Part shown: positions 53,677 to 62,789 of the stretch, one piece after another
How positions within the stretch are numbered: the stretch's first letter is position 1
Layout of the letters: every line of letters starts with the position of its first letter
Source of the DNA: UBA11872 sp965198285
GTDB taxonomy: Bacteria > Chloroflexota > UBA11872
Assembly: GCA_965198285.1 (NCBI GenBank)
Contig: OZ240251.1
Coordinates: 2,232,001 to 2,296,000, forward strand
Reading direction: 5' to 3'
DNA length: 64,000 nt
The notes under the pieces: generated by a model
What the model was told of the DNA's origin: nothing
What the model saw: the letters and a program-made list of their open reading frames with translations, nothing else
Databases searched by the model: none
Made by a program: the position numbers and the translations under genes

Positions 53677-54887
53677 ACATACTCGCCATCACGTCAACGC
53701 CGCCCTGGCCGCCTACCCACGGCGCGGCGCTGCGCAACAGCCTGCTGCTGGAGGCTTTGGCGGGCGAGCACACCGTGGACGTCGTCACGCTCGACCGACC
53801 CGGCGCGCCCCCAGTCCCCGCGCCGTCCTCCATCCGTCGAGTCATCCAGGTTCGTGCAGCGCCCCCGACGGTCTGGCGGCGGCTGCGGGGCGGATGGCGC
53901 GGCGGCGTACCGGACCTGCTGATTCGCCATGGGTCCCGCATCCTGCGGGGCCGGGTCCAAATGCTGCTGAGCAGCGGCGAGTATCACGCCGTGCACGTGG
54001 CCCAAGCTCAACTGGCGCCGCTGATTCGCGACGCCTGGACCGCCACGCCCAGTCAGACCAGACGGCCGCGCGTCATTTACGACGCACACAACATCGAGTG
54101 GATGCTGCAAGCCGTCCTGGCGCAGGCGAGCACCCAGCCGCGTGCCGTCTGGGCGCGCCGCCAGGCCAGGTTGCTGCGCCGGGTCGAAGCCTGGGTGGCG
54201 CGGACCGCTGACCTGGCCGTGGCTTCGTCGCCCGATGACCGCGCCGGCCTTGCCGCGCTGGGCGCCGCGGCGCCCGAGTACATCCCGCATCCCGTACTGG
54301 CCGGGCCGGCGTGTCCGGGCGCCGACGGTCGAGCCGATCATCCACGCGTGCTCTTTGCCGCCAACTTTGCCTACCGCCCGAACGTGATGGCGGCGGAATG
54401 GCTCTTCGGGCAGGTGTGGCCGGCCCTTGCGCGCCGGCTGCCGACCGCCGAACTTCGGATTGTTGGCCCGCGGTCGAATGACTTGCGACCGATCGTGCCG
54501 GTGCAAACTACGCTGGGCGGAATCGTGGACGACATTGATGGGGAGTACCAGCGCGCCTGGCTCGCCGTCTCCCCTACCGCGGTGGCCGCTGGCGCGCCGT
54601 ACAAAGTCCTGTCGGCGCTGGCTGCGGGCCGGCCGGTGGTCGCCCGAGCGCAGGGGTACGTTGGCCTGCCGGCGGACGACGACATTGGCGTCATGCTCGC
54701 TGCCCGGTCAGACGAGTTCGTGGATGCCCTGACGACCCTCCTGACGGACCCGGCGGCCTATGACCAGGCGGCAGCCGCCGGATTCGCGTACGTCAAGGCC
54801 GAGCATGATGCGGCGGTTGTTGGTCCGCGGTTGCTTGAGGCCTATTCGCGTGTTCAGGCGCCGGCCGCGGCGGGTGCGGCGTTGTGA
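53673..54887 (+). CDS. Family 4-like glycosyltransferase
   Basis: The product is 404 residues from the GTG at 53673. It starts NILAITSTPPWPPTHGAALRN, typical of GT4 enzymes; the C-terminal half has VLFAANFAYRPNVMAAEWLF, APYKVLSALAAGRPVVA and the end ...LLEAYSRV. The E-x7-E motif is degenerate (PYKVLSALAAG), as in the GT4 subgroup that includes PEP-CTERM/exosortase-linked transferases. The start overlaps the previous stop as GTGA. Confidence 0.85.
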   Translation: MNILAITSTPPWPPTHGAALRNSLLLEALAGEHTVDVVTLDRPGAPPVPAPSSIRRVIQVRAAPPTVWRRLRGGWRGGVPDLLIRHGSRILRGRVQMLLSSGEYHAVHVAQAQLAPLIRDAWTATPSQTRRPRVIYDAHNIEWMLQAVLAQASTQPRAVWARRQARLLRRVEAWVARTADLAVASSPDDRAGLAALGAAAPEYIPHPVLAGPACPGADGRADHPRVLFAANFAYRPNVMAAEWLFGQVWPALARRLPTAELRIVGPRSNDLRPIVPVQTTLGGIVDDIDGEYQRAWLAVSPTAVAAGAPYKVLSALAAGRPVVARAQGYVGLPADDDIGVMLAARSDEFVDALTTLLTDPAAYDQAAAAGFAYVKAEHDAAVVGPRLLEAYSRVQAPAAAGAAL

Positions 54888-55825
54888 CCGTAGCCGTCTG
54901 CGCCACTGTCAAAAATGAAGCGGCCGACGCGTCGTCGCTGGTGGCCAGTCTCCAGGAGCAGGACCTGGCCGCTGATGAGATCGTAATTGTCGACGGCGGT
55001 TCCACCGACGGCACGTTCGAGGCGTTGCGCACGGCGGCGGATGGCGATCCGCGATTCAATTTGCGACACGCGCCAGGGACCAATATCGCGGCCGGGCGCA
55101 ATATCGCGATTGCCGCGACCAAGGCACCGCTCGTGGCGGTGACGGATGCCGGCCTGCGGCGTTCGCCGCACTGGCTCCAGTCACTAGTCACCGCCGTTCG
55201 GGAAGAGCCGCTGGCCGCGGCATCCTATGGCTACATTCTGGCCGCGCCGGAGACGACGTTCGAGGCGGCATTGGGCGCCGTGGCCCTGCCGCTGGCGTCC
55301 CAGATCGATCCGGCGCGCTATCCGCCAAGCAGCGGGTCGGCGCTGTATCGACGCGAATGGCTGCAACGCGTTGGCGGCTATCCCGAGTGGCTCGCCCACG
55401 GCGAGGATCTCTGGCTGGACCGCGCGATCTGGCGCGCGGGCGGCTGGTTTCGCCATGCCCCTGGCGCGGACGTCGGCATCCGTCCGCGCTCCACCGTGGC
55501 GGCCTTCTTTCGGCAATACTTCCTGTACGCCGCTGGTGACGGACATGCCGGCATGCTCGTGCCGCGTCACGCCCTGCGATACGGGGCCTATGCGCTGGGA
55601 CTCAGACTTCTCCAACATCCGTCACCGACCGCTCGCGCACTGCTGGTCCTGCTGGCCGGCGCCTATCTGGGCCGTTCCGTGCGCCGCGCGCCGGCGATGA
55701 TCCGACAGACCGCCGGCGCCAACCCGATACTGGCCGGTGCGATGACGCCGGCCCTGCGGCTGGTTGGCGACCTTGCCAAGATGACGGGGTTTGTCGCCGG
55801 GCTGTCGCGCCGGTGGCGGCGATGA
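54884..55825 (+). CDS. Family 2 glycosyltransferase
   Basis: The product is 313 residues from a GTG. GT-A motifs: AVCATVKNEAADASSLVASL, EIVIVDGGSTDGTF, then AGRNIAIAATKAPLVAVTDAG (DXD-like TDAG) and GGYPEWLAHGEDLWL. Hydrophobic segments close the protein (ARALLVLLAGAYLG). It overlaps both neighbours by 4 bp. Confidence 0.88.
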   Translation: MTVAVCATVKNEAADASSLVASLQEQDLAADEIVIVDGGSTDGTFEALRTAADGDPRFNLRHAPGTNIAAGRNIAIAATKAPLVAVTDAGLRRSPHWLQSLVTAVREEPLAAASYGYILAAPETTFEAALGAVALPLASQIDPARYPPSSGSALYRREWLQRVGGYPEWLAHGEDLWLDRAIWRAGGWFRHAPGADVGIRPRSTVAAFFRQYFLYAAGDGHAGMLVPRHALRYGAYALGLRLLQHPSPTARALLVLLAGAYLGRSVRRAPAMIRQTAGANPILAGAMTPALRLVGDLAKMTGFVAGLSRRWRR

Positions 55826-56715
55826 CCGCCTCGCCAGATGTCGCCGTCGTGATCACCACATTCAACGTGCGCGCTCTCCTGGAGCGGTGCCTGGACAGCC
55901 TGGAGGCTGCCCGCGGCTCGTTGATGCTGGAGGTGGTCGTGGTGGACAACGGCTTTGGCGACGATACCTGGCCGATGCTGCTGGCCCGCGACGACGTGCG
56001 GGCGATTCGCGGTTCGCCCGCTCTCGGCTTCGGAGGCGCCAACAACATTGGAGCGGCCGCGACCAGCGCTCCACTACTTCTATTCCTCAACCCCGACACC
56101 GAACCGGAACCCGAGTCAATTGCGGCGCTGGCCGACCAGTTCAGCCGTCGCCCGGACGCCGCCGCGGCCGGGCCGCGGCTGACGCTGTCCAACGGACGTC
56201 TCGATCCGGCCGCCCGCCGGCACTTTCCACGGCCCGCAAGTGCGCTGCATCGTTTCCTGGGGTCTTCGTGGGTTCTCCGTCGGGGCGTCGCCAAGCCCTA
56301 TAACGCGGGCGAGCCCGCGGACACCTCCGTGAGTGACATCGACGCGGTGTCGGGCGCCTGCCTGATGGTTCGCCGCGCGGCCTTCGCGGCCATCGAGGGG
56401 TTCGATCCCCGCTTCTTCATGTACGGCGACGATCTTGACCTCCAGCGGCGGCTCGCCGATGCAGGCTGGCGAACCGTGTATGTGCCGGCCGCGCGCGTGT
56501 GGCACCACAAGCGTCGATCATCACGCCAGCGCCCGATCAGAACCCGGTTCGAGTTTTACAGGTCGATGTGGCGCTACTACGCCAAACACCACATCCGTGA
56601 TCCCTGGCCGCTGCGCGCCGTGGTGCTGGGTGGAATCCTTATCCTCGGCTGCGGCGGTGTGCTGCGCGCGCTCGCGGCCTGGCGACCAAGGAGGATGGGC
56701 GGCGCCGAATGCTGA
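55822..56715 (+). CDS. Family 2 glycosyltransferase, rhamnosyltransferase-like
   Basis: The product is 297 residues from the ATG at 55822. VVITTFNVRALLERCLDSL, VVVVDNGFGDDT, GFGGANNIGAAA, FLNPDTEPEP and FFMYGDDLDLQRRLADAGW are the WbbL/rhamnosyltransferase hallmarks. A hydrophobic C-terminal helix (AVVLGGILILGCGGVLRALA) may anchor it. It precedes the sugar-phosphate transferase with a 7-bp overlap. Confidence 0.88.
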   Translation: MTASPDVAVVITTFNVRALLERCLDSLEAARGSLMLEVVVVDNGFGDDTWPMLLARDDVRAIRGSPALGFGGANNIGAAATSAPLLLFLNPDTEPEPESIAALADQFSRRPDAAAAGPRLTLSNGRLDPAARRHFPRPASALHRFLGSSWVLRRGVAKPYNAGEPADTSVSDIDAVSGACLMVRRAAFAAIEGFDPRFFMYGDDLDLQRRLADAGWRTVYVPAARVWHHKRRSSRQRPIRTRFEFYRSMWRYYAKHHIRDPWPLRAVVLGGILILGCGGVLRALAAWRPRRMGGAEC

Positions 56716-58121
56716 CCTGGGCGCGGCGTAACTGGGGCGGCCTTGTTTCTTCACTCTCGCTCGTGGCTGATGTGGCGGCCGTGGGACTGGCGCTCATCGC
56801 CGCCTATTACATGCGGTATCGCTTCGGCTGGTTCGAGGGAACGCCCCCCAACCGGTTCCTGTTTCTGGCGCCCGTCACTGTTGCGTTTGCAATTGCGACG
56901 GTGGTCGGCGGGCTGTCGCTTGGCATGTACTCGCGTTTTCGCACCGCAGGTCCCGTGGACCGCGTGGCGCGCGGCGCCGGGATGGTGACTATCGGCACCC
57001 TGCTGGCTGTAGCGGCCACCTTCTTCATCTTTACGGATCGCCTCGAACCCGTGCGAAACGTGATGCCGCTTGCATGGTTGCTCGGCACTCTGTTCGTCGC
57101 CTTGGGACGAACCCTGCTCGCCACGGTGCTGCGGCTGCTGGCTCAGCGCGGTGTCGGTGTCCAACGCGTGCTCGTAATTGGCGCCGGAGCCGAGGGCCGT
57201 GAGGTGGGCGGACGCATCCTGCGTGATCCAAGCCGCCGGTACCAGCTGGTGGGATTCCTGGACGATTTCGAGTCGCACGTGCCAATTGACGAACGTGAGT
57301 TCCCGGTCCTGGGGACATCCGCAGTGCTACCCGACTTGATTGCGGAGCACGAGATCGACAAGGTCGTCGTGGCCATCCCATCGTTGTCCCACGACGACCT
57401 GCTCGCCATCCTGGCCGACGTCGAGGCGTCGTACGCCGACGTCTGGCTGCTACCAGATCTCTTTCAGCTGATGGTATCGCCGGTGGTCGAGGGAGGAGTT
57501 CGCGGACTACCGCTGATCGCAGTCAACGAAGTGCGCCTGCGAGGCCTGAGCCGCTTCACCAAACGAACGCTCGACCTGGTGGTGGCCAGCATCGTGTTCG
57601 TGTTGGCGTCGGCGCCGATGCTCCTGATCGCGCTTATCATCAAGCTCGATTCCAAGGGGCCCGCCTTTTATGTGCAGACGCGTGTTGGACGTGATGGACG
57701 ACCGTTTCCCATCGTGAAGTTCCGCACCATGGTCAGCGGCGCCGATGAATATGGACAGACCTGGACCGTCGCGGACGACCCCCGGCAGACGCGCGTCGGT
57801 CGGTTCCTGCGGCGTTACTGGATCGACGAGATGCCCCAGCTCCTCAACATCATCCGCGGCGACATGAGTCTGGTTGGCCCACGCCCGGAGCAGCCCGACT
57901 ACGTGGCCAGGTTCCGCGGCGAGTTCTCCCGCTACATGGTCCGCCACCGCGAGCGCGCCGGCGTGACGGGCTGGGCGCAGGTCAACGGAATGCGCGGCGA
58001 TTCGTCCATCGCCGAGCGCACGCGCTATGACTTGTATTACGTGGAAAACTGGTCACTGCTCTTTGATTTGCGAATTCTATTGCGCACACTGCTCATCGTG
58101 ATGCGTGGTGATGCGCACTAG
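56709..58121 (+). CDS. Undecaprenyl-phosphate sugar-phosphate transferase (WbaP/WcaJ type)
   Basis: The product is 470 residues. Four to five N-terminal membrane helices and a CoA-binding-like domain (RVLVIGAGAEGREVGGRIL) precede the catalytic bacterial sugar transferase domain from about residue 275: KRTLDLVVASIVF, then KFRTM, RRYWIDEMPQLLNIIRGDMSLVGPRPE and GWAQVNG. It starts glycan assembly by moving a hexose-1-phosphate onto undecaprenyl phosphate. It completes a full initiation, extension and polymerisation set in this cluster. Confidence 0.93.
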   Translation: MLTWARRNWGGLVSSLSLVADVAAVGLALIAAYYMRYRFGWFEGTPPNRFLFLAPVTVAFAIATVVGGLSLGMYSRFRTAGPVDRVARGAGMVTIGTLLAVAATFFIFTDRLEPVRNVMPLAWLLGTLFVALGRTLLATVLRLLAQRGVGVQRVLVIGAGAEGREVGGRILRDPSRRYQLVGFLDDFESHVPIDEREFPVLGTSAVLPDLIAEHEIDKVVVAIPSLSHDDLLAILADVEASYADVWLLPDLFQLMVSPVVEGGVRGLPLIAVNEVRLRGLSRFTKRTLDLVVASIVFVLASAPMLLIALIIKLDSKGPAFYVQTRVGRDGRPFPIVKFRTMVSGADEYGQTWTVADDPRQTRVGRFLRRYWIDEMPQLLNIIRGDMSLVGPRPEQPDYVARFRGEFSRYMVRHRERAGVTGWAQVNGMRGDSSIAERTRYDLYYVENWSLLFDLRILLRTLLIVMRGDAH

Positions 58122-60906
58122 CGGGCGCGCCGGCCCGGTCTCCCGCCGGCGCGCGCTAGGCATTCTTGCGGTCGCGGCCGCGACGACAGCCTGCGAGATC
58201 GGCGGCTTCGGCGCGGACACCGTACCGACGACCGATCCAACGGCGACTCGAACCCCGCCGCCCTATCTGGCGCCCCTTCCGCAACCACTGCCGCCGCCAG
58301 TTCGATTGCCGGCGCTCATCTCGGACTTCGCGGGTACGGGCGAGATTGGCGATGCCGGCGACGGCGGTCCGGCGGTGGCCGCCCAGTTCCGCAGTGTCGG
58401 CGGCGTAGCGGTTGGCTCGGACGGATTGATTTATGTGTCCGATCCCAGCGCCAGCCGCATTCGTCGTATCCGTGTTGACGGCGTTATCGAGGCGCTGGCG
58501 GGCACCGGTACGCGCGGCTACGGCGGAGACGGCGGGCACGCCCTGGCCGCCGACTTCACCGACCCGAGTCGCCTGCTGGTCGACCAAGCCGGCACGCTCT
58601 TCGTCGCCGAACTCGACCGGGTGCGCCGTATCGATGCCGCCGGGATTGTCTCCACGGTTCTCGGCGATGGCCACGCGGGACTGGAGGGCGACGGTGGACC
58701 GGCGGCCTTTGCGCGAACCGCCGGCAATGAAGGCATGGCGATCGACGGCGACGGCAATCTCTTCGTCGCGGAGCGCGCGGCGAACCGAGTCCGACGCATC
58801 GATACACGCGGCAACGTGGCCACGGTGGCCGGCACGGGTGTCCCGGGAAGCGACGGCGATGGCGGTCCCGCGCAGTCCGCCACGCTCAACCAGCCGGTGG
58901 ACGTGGACGTGGATGGGCACGGCAACCTGCTGATCGCCGAACTGGCCGGAAATCGGATTCGCCGCGTATCCGCCAGCGGCGTCATTGACACCATTGCCGG
59001 GGTTGGCGCGCCAGGTGGCGCCGGTGACGGAGGTCCGGCCACTGCCGCCGAACTTCACGGCCCCCAAAGCGTAGTCGTCGATGCCAGCGGCGCAGTGTTC
59101 ATTGCCGACTGGAACAACCGGCGCATCCGTCGCATCCATCCGGACGGCTCGATTCAAACGGTCGCTGGGTTGGTTGGCGGTCGCGTGGAGTCTGGCGGAG
59201 CGGCCCTGGAGTCACGTCTGACGCTGCCGCTTGAGCTTACGCCGACGCTTGATGGGGGGCTGCTGATCGTCGAGCAGAGCGCACGACGAGTTCGCGCGCT
59301 TGTGGCGGCGCCCGGCGCCGAGGCGCCGCCGCCCGGAGCGGAGGCTCAGCCGACGGGAACCCCAGCTTCCCAAGCCGTCGACGCGCAGGCTGCCCCGTCC
59401 GCGTATGTCCCACCCGCGCCCGCTCTGCCCAGCGGTACCCCGCTGGCCGGCGACCTGCTGGCGGAGGTTTTTGCCGGCAGCGGCGAGTCCGGCAACGCCG
59501 CCGACGGCGAATTTAGGCTCAACGCGGTTTTCGCGTCGCCGCGAGGGATCGCGATTGACGGCCTTGGGCGTCTCCTGATTGCCGACACGGGCAACCATAG
59601 GATCCGGCGAATCGAGCCAGACGGCGCACTGCGGGTGGTGGCGGGAACGGGAGCGCCGGGGAGCGAAGGCGATGGCGGGGCCGCGACGGCGGCCCAACTC
59701 AATCGACCGTCAGCCATGGCCGTCGATGGGCAGGGATCCATTTACGTGGCCGATTCCGGCAACTTTCGGATTCGCAAGATCGACCCGGATGGCGTCATTA
59801 CCACGTTTGCGGGAGGCTCGCAGCCTGGGGTCGGCGGCGACGGTGGCCCCGCCCGCGATGCACAGTTCACGGAACCTGTCGGGCTGGCCCTGGGATCTGA
59901 CGGATCGTTGTTTGTGGTGGACGGACCGGTGCATCGGGTGCGGGTCATCCGTCCGAATGGCGTGATACAGGCCTTCGCGGGCAACGGTGTTGACGGGTTG
60001 GGCGGGGACGGCGGACCGGCGGCGCAGGCCGCGCTTGGGTTTCCACAGCGAGTGGCGATCAATGCGGACGGATCCGTGCTCGTCACGCAACTCCAGGCGG
60101 GCGTGGTTCGACGCATTGCTCCCAACGGGTCGATCGAAACCGTGGCTGGGTCCGGTCGAGCGGATGCGCCGACCGAGGGGCCGGCCCGCGAGGTCTCGCT
60201 CGATGCGCCCATCGGCGTGGCCGTGGACACCGTTGGCGCCGTGTACGTGGTGTCGAGCGGCAGCGGTCAGGTCGTGCGGATGGATCCGAGCGGGCACGCT
60301 CAAGTGATTGCCGGCAACCCGTTGGGCCAGGGCCAATCCGGAGATTCGGCTCGCGACATTCCCCTGTTCACATCGGTCGACATGGCCTTGGGGCGCGACG
60401 GGACCGCCTACCTGCTTGAGGCGCGCGGGCTGATCTGGCGGATCAGTTCCGCGAATCCGGGCGCGGCTCCGGTCTCCGCCGAACAGCCAGCCACGCCAAC
60501 GCCGACCACAACCTCGACCCCGGGTCTGGAAGTCGGAGCGAACGAATCGGCCGAGGCCGGCAGCGTCGTGCTGGCCCTGCAGTTGGGAGCGGGCCAGGAG
60601 CCCATCCAGCCAACACTCACGTTCCACCCAGGGGAGCGCGTCAACGTCTCGGTCGAATTCGTGAACGTCGCACCTGGTTCGCGCCTTGGGATCCGCTGGT
60701 CTGCCGGGGACGCGCTGCAGGGAACGTTCCTGACCGACCCGCAGCCGGCCTACGATCGGGCGAGGTTTGGCTTCTGGTTTGGTCTGCCGACCACGGGCGC
60801 ACCGGGCCCGTGGCGGGTTGAGATTATGGTTGGCTCCAGGGCGATTGCTTCCGCGGACTTCGTCGTGACTCCTGGCGAGGTGCGCGTGGCTGTGCCTGCG
60901 GCCTAG
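58111..60906 (+). CDS. Tat-type lipoprotein with twelve NHL repeats (two six-bladed propellers)
   Basis: The product is 931 residues from the ATG at 58111, overlapping the previous stop by 11 bp. VSRRRALGILAVAAATTAC carries a twin-arginine motif and a lipobox-like end. Six NHL repeats (VAGTGxxGxxGDGGPAxxAxLxxPxxVxVDxxGNLxIAExxxxRIRR) run from about residue 70 to 390, a Pro/Ala-rich linker to 440, and six more to about 790. A C-terminal beta domain with QPAYDRARFGFWF follows. NHL propellers bind proteins or nucleic acids. Its position suggests a role at the cell surface with the glycan cluster. Confidence 0.8.
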   Translation: MRTSGRAGPVSRRRALGILAVAAATTACEIGGFGADTVPTTDPTATRTPPPYLAPLPQPLPPPVRLPALISDFAGTGEIGDAGDGGPAVAAQFRSVGGVAVGSDGLIYVSDPSASRIRRIRVDGVIEALAGTGTRGYGGDGGHALAADFTDPSRLLVDQAGTLFVAELDRVRRIDAAGIVSTVLGDGHAGLEGDGGPAAFARTAGNEGMAIDGDGNLFVAERAANRVRRIDTRGNVATVAGTGVPGSDGDGGPAQSATLNQPVDVDVDGHGNLLIAELAGNRIRRVSASGVIDTIAGVGAPGGAGDGGPATAAELHGPQSVVVDASGAVFIADWNNRRIRRIHPDGSIQTVAGLVGGRVESGGAALESRLTLPLELTPTLDGGLLIVEQSARRVRALVAAPGAEAPPPGAEAQPTGTPASQAVDAQAAPSAYVPPAPALPSGTPLAGDLLAEVFAGSGESGNAADGEFRLNAVFASPRGIAIDGLGRLLIADTGNHRIRRIEPDGALRVVAGTGAPGSEGDGGAATAAQLNRPSAMAVDGQGSIYVADSGNFRIRKIDPDGVITTFAGGSQPGVGGDGGPARDAQFTEPVGLALGSDGSLFVVDGPVHRVRVIRPNGVIQAFAGNGVDGLGGDGGPAAQAALGFPQRVAINADGSVLVTQLQAGVVRRIAPNGSIETVAGSGRADAPTEGPAREVSLDAPIGVAVDTVGAVYVVSSGSGQVVRMDPSGHAQVIAGNPLGQGQSGDSARDIPLFTSVDMALGRDGTAYLLEARGLIWRISSANPGAAPVSAEQPATPTPTTTSTPGLEVGANESAEAGSVVLALQLGAGQEPIQPTLTFHPGERVNVSVEFVNVAPGSRLGIRWSAGDALQGTFLTDPQPAYDRARFGFWFGLPTTGAPGPWRVEIMVGSRAIASADFVVTPGEVRVAVPAA

Positions 60907-61005
60907 CCGATCGGCGCCCTGCGCCCGATCCCGAGGGCACGCCGGCTCCAATGCAGCTCGCCCGTAAAATGGTGCTGAATGCCTCAAGCACAGGTAGGCC
61001 GCATG

Positions 61006-61686
61006 CCAAGTGAGAAGAACGGCGCCGGCGGTGCCGATGACGAACCGCCGATCGAAGTCAAGGTCACGGACCATAGGTCCGCCTCCAGTTTGGATGACGA
61101 CACGTCCACGGCATCTGACGCCGACGGTGCGACTGAATCGCCGACTGATGAGTTGGAGGATCTGAAGGCGCAAGTCGCTCAACTTGAGGCGCGCCGGCAG
61201 GAGGTGCTTAACCGGCTCACCCGGGCGCAGGCCGACTTTGCGAACTATCGGCGGCGTACGACGGAAGAGGCGCGGGACATAGCCAAGTTCGCGAATCAGG
61301 CGTTCGCGTTCGAGTTGCTGAGCGTTTTGGACGCGCTTGAGCGCGCCTTCACATCCATCCCGTCCGAGTTGCGACTCTTGACCTGGATCGACGGCGTCGC
61401 ACTGATTCAGGCGCAGTTGAGCCGCGTTCTTGAAGCCTCGGGCGTAACTCCGATTGCATGCCGCGCCGGCGACCCGATCGACGTGGAGATCCACGAGGTT
61501 GTCATGACCGAAGGTGACGAGGCCACAGCTGTAGTGGCTGAAATGCAGCGTGGCTATCGCATGCACGATCGGGTGATCCGGCCTGCCCTTGTCAAAGCCG
61601 GACTGAAGCCGGCGGCCGACCAGGCGCCGGACGATAGCGCTGGTCTGGCCGACCAGTCCCGGAACGACGCCAGCGGGGCCGTGTGA
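61006..61686 (+). CDS. grpE: Second GrpE-family nucleotide exchange factor
   Basis: The product is 226 residues from the ATG at 61006 (an upstream ATG at 60979 is possible). It has a long acidic N-terminus, a coiled coil (ELEDLKAQVAQLEARRQEVLNRL), RAQADFANYRRRTTEEA and a beta domain (EIHEVVMTEGDEATAVVAEMQRGY). It is longer than and clearly divergent from the GrpE in the lon operon. It pairs with a full DnaJ next door but no dnaK, so it probably serves the DnaK at 35611 or another copy elsewhere. Confidence 0.88.
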   Translation, partial: PSEKNGAGGADDEPPIEVKVTDHRSASSLDDDTSTASDADGATESPTDELEDLKAQVAQLEARRQEVLNRLTRAQADFANYRRRTTEEARDIAKFANQAFAFELLSVLDALERAFTSIPSELRLLTWIDGVALIQAQLSRVLEASGVTPIACRAGDPIDVEIHEVVMTEGDEATAVVAEMQRGYRMHDRVIRPALVKAGLKPAADQAPDDSAGLADQSRNDASGAV

Positions 61687-62789
61687 GCGCCAAACCCGAC
61701 TACTACGACGTCCTGGGCGTCGATCGCACGGCCGAACCGGACGAGATTCGCAAGGCATACCGCGATCTAGCGCGACGGCATCACCCGGATGTGAGCCGCG
61801 AACCCGACGCCACCGCGCGCTTTCAACAGATCAACGAGGCCTACGAGGTTCTACGCGACGAGGAGAAGCGGGCCAACTACGACCGCTTCGGCCACGACGG
61901 TCCGGCATCTCCCTTTGGCGCCGGGTTCGATGACTTTGGCGGGATCGGCGATGTGTTCGACGCATTTTTTGGGGGCGGGCGTCGCTCGCGCCCCGGCGCG
62001 GCGCAGCCCGGAACCGATGTGCGAGTTCAAGTGCAGCTGGAGTTTCTGGAAGGCGTGTTTGGGGTTGAGACCGACGTCAACTACATGCGCCTTGAGCCGT
62101 GCGGCACGTGCGCCGGCAATGGCGCCGCGCCCGGGACCAGGCCCACCACCTGCGCGGCCTGCCGAGGCACAGGTCAAGTCCAGCGCGCCCAGCGTTCGAT
62201 CTTCGGGCAGTTCGTCAACGTTACGGTCTGCGAGACTTGCGGCGGCGCCGGGCAGGTCGTCGAAAGCAAGTGCCCATCCTGCACCGGTGTTGGGCTGGAG
62301 CGCGTTCCAGTTCAGCGCAACGTCAGGGTTCCCGCCGGGCTTCAGCCGGGCACTGAACTGCGACTCACGGGCGAGGGCAACCACGGGCCGCGCGGCGGTT
62401 CGCCCGGCGACCTGTACATCGGAATCGATGTCAAGCCGCATCCGGTGCTGGAGCGCGACGGGGACAACATTCTCAGCAACGTGGTAATCAACGTCTCCGA
62501 GGCGGCGCTGGGCGCCAAGCTCGAGGTGGAGACGGCTGATGGCCCCAGCACCGTCAAGATTCCCGCCGGAATCCAAGCCGGCACGCCAATTCGGATGCGC
62601 GGCAAGGGTGCGCCGCGCCTCCGTGGATCAGGACGGGGCGACCACTTCCTGTTTGTGCACGTGGCTACTCCCACCAAGCTGAGTCGGAATCAACGCCAGC
62701 TGCTTGAACGTCTGCGCGAGACGCTGCCTGGCGGTAGCGACTCAGGTGGGCGCGGCTTCGTCGAAAAAATCCGGGCCGCATTTCGGTGA
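61683..62789 (+). CDS. dnaJ: Chaperone DnaJ (type I, with zinc region)
   Basis: The product is 368 residues from a GTG (GTGA overlap). J domain with HPD (RHHPDVSREP), a G/F region, four CxxCxGxG-type motifs (CGTCAGNG, CAACRGTG, CETCGGAG, CPSCTGVG) at about 140-205, and C-terminal domains to EKIRAAFR. It is a complete DnaJ, unlike the zinc-less partner in the lon operon. It overlaps prmA by 4 bp. Confidence 0.95.
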   Translation: MSAKPDYYDVLGVDRTAEPDEIRKAYRDLARRHHPDVSREPDATARFQQINEAYEVLRDEEKRANYDRFGHDGPASPFGAGFDDFGGIGDVFDAFFGGGRRSRPGAAQPGTDVRVQVQLEFLEGVFGVETDVNYMRLEPCGTCAGNGAAPGTRPTTCAACRGTGQVQRAQRSIFGQFVNVTVCETCGGAGQVVESKCPSCTGVGLERVPVQRNVRVPAGLQPGTELRLTGEGNHGPRGGSPGDLYIGIDVKPHPVLERDGDNILSNVVINVSEAALGAKLEVETADGPSTVKIPAGIQAGTPIRMRGKGAPRLRGSGRGDHFLFVHVATPTKLSRNQRQLLERLRETLPGGSDSGGRGFVEKIRAAFR

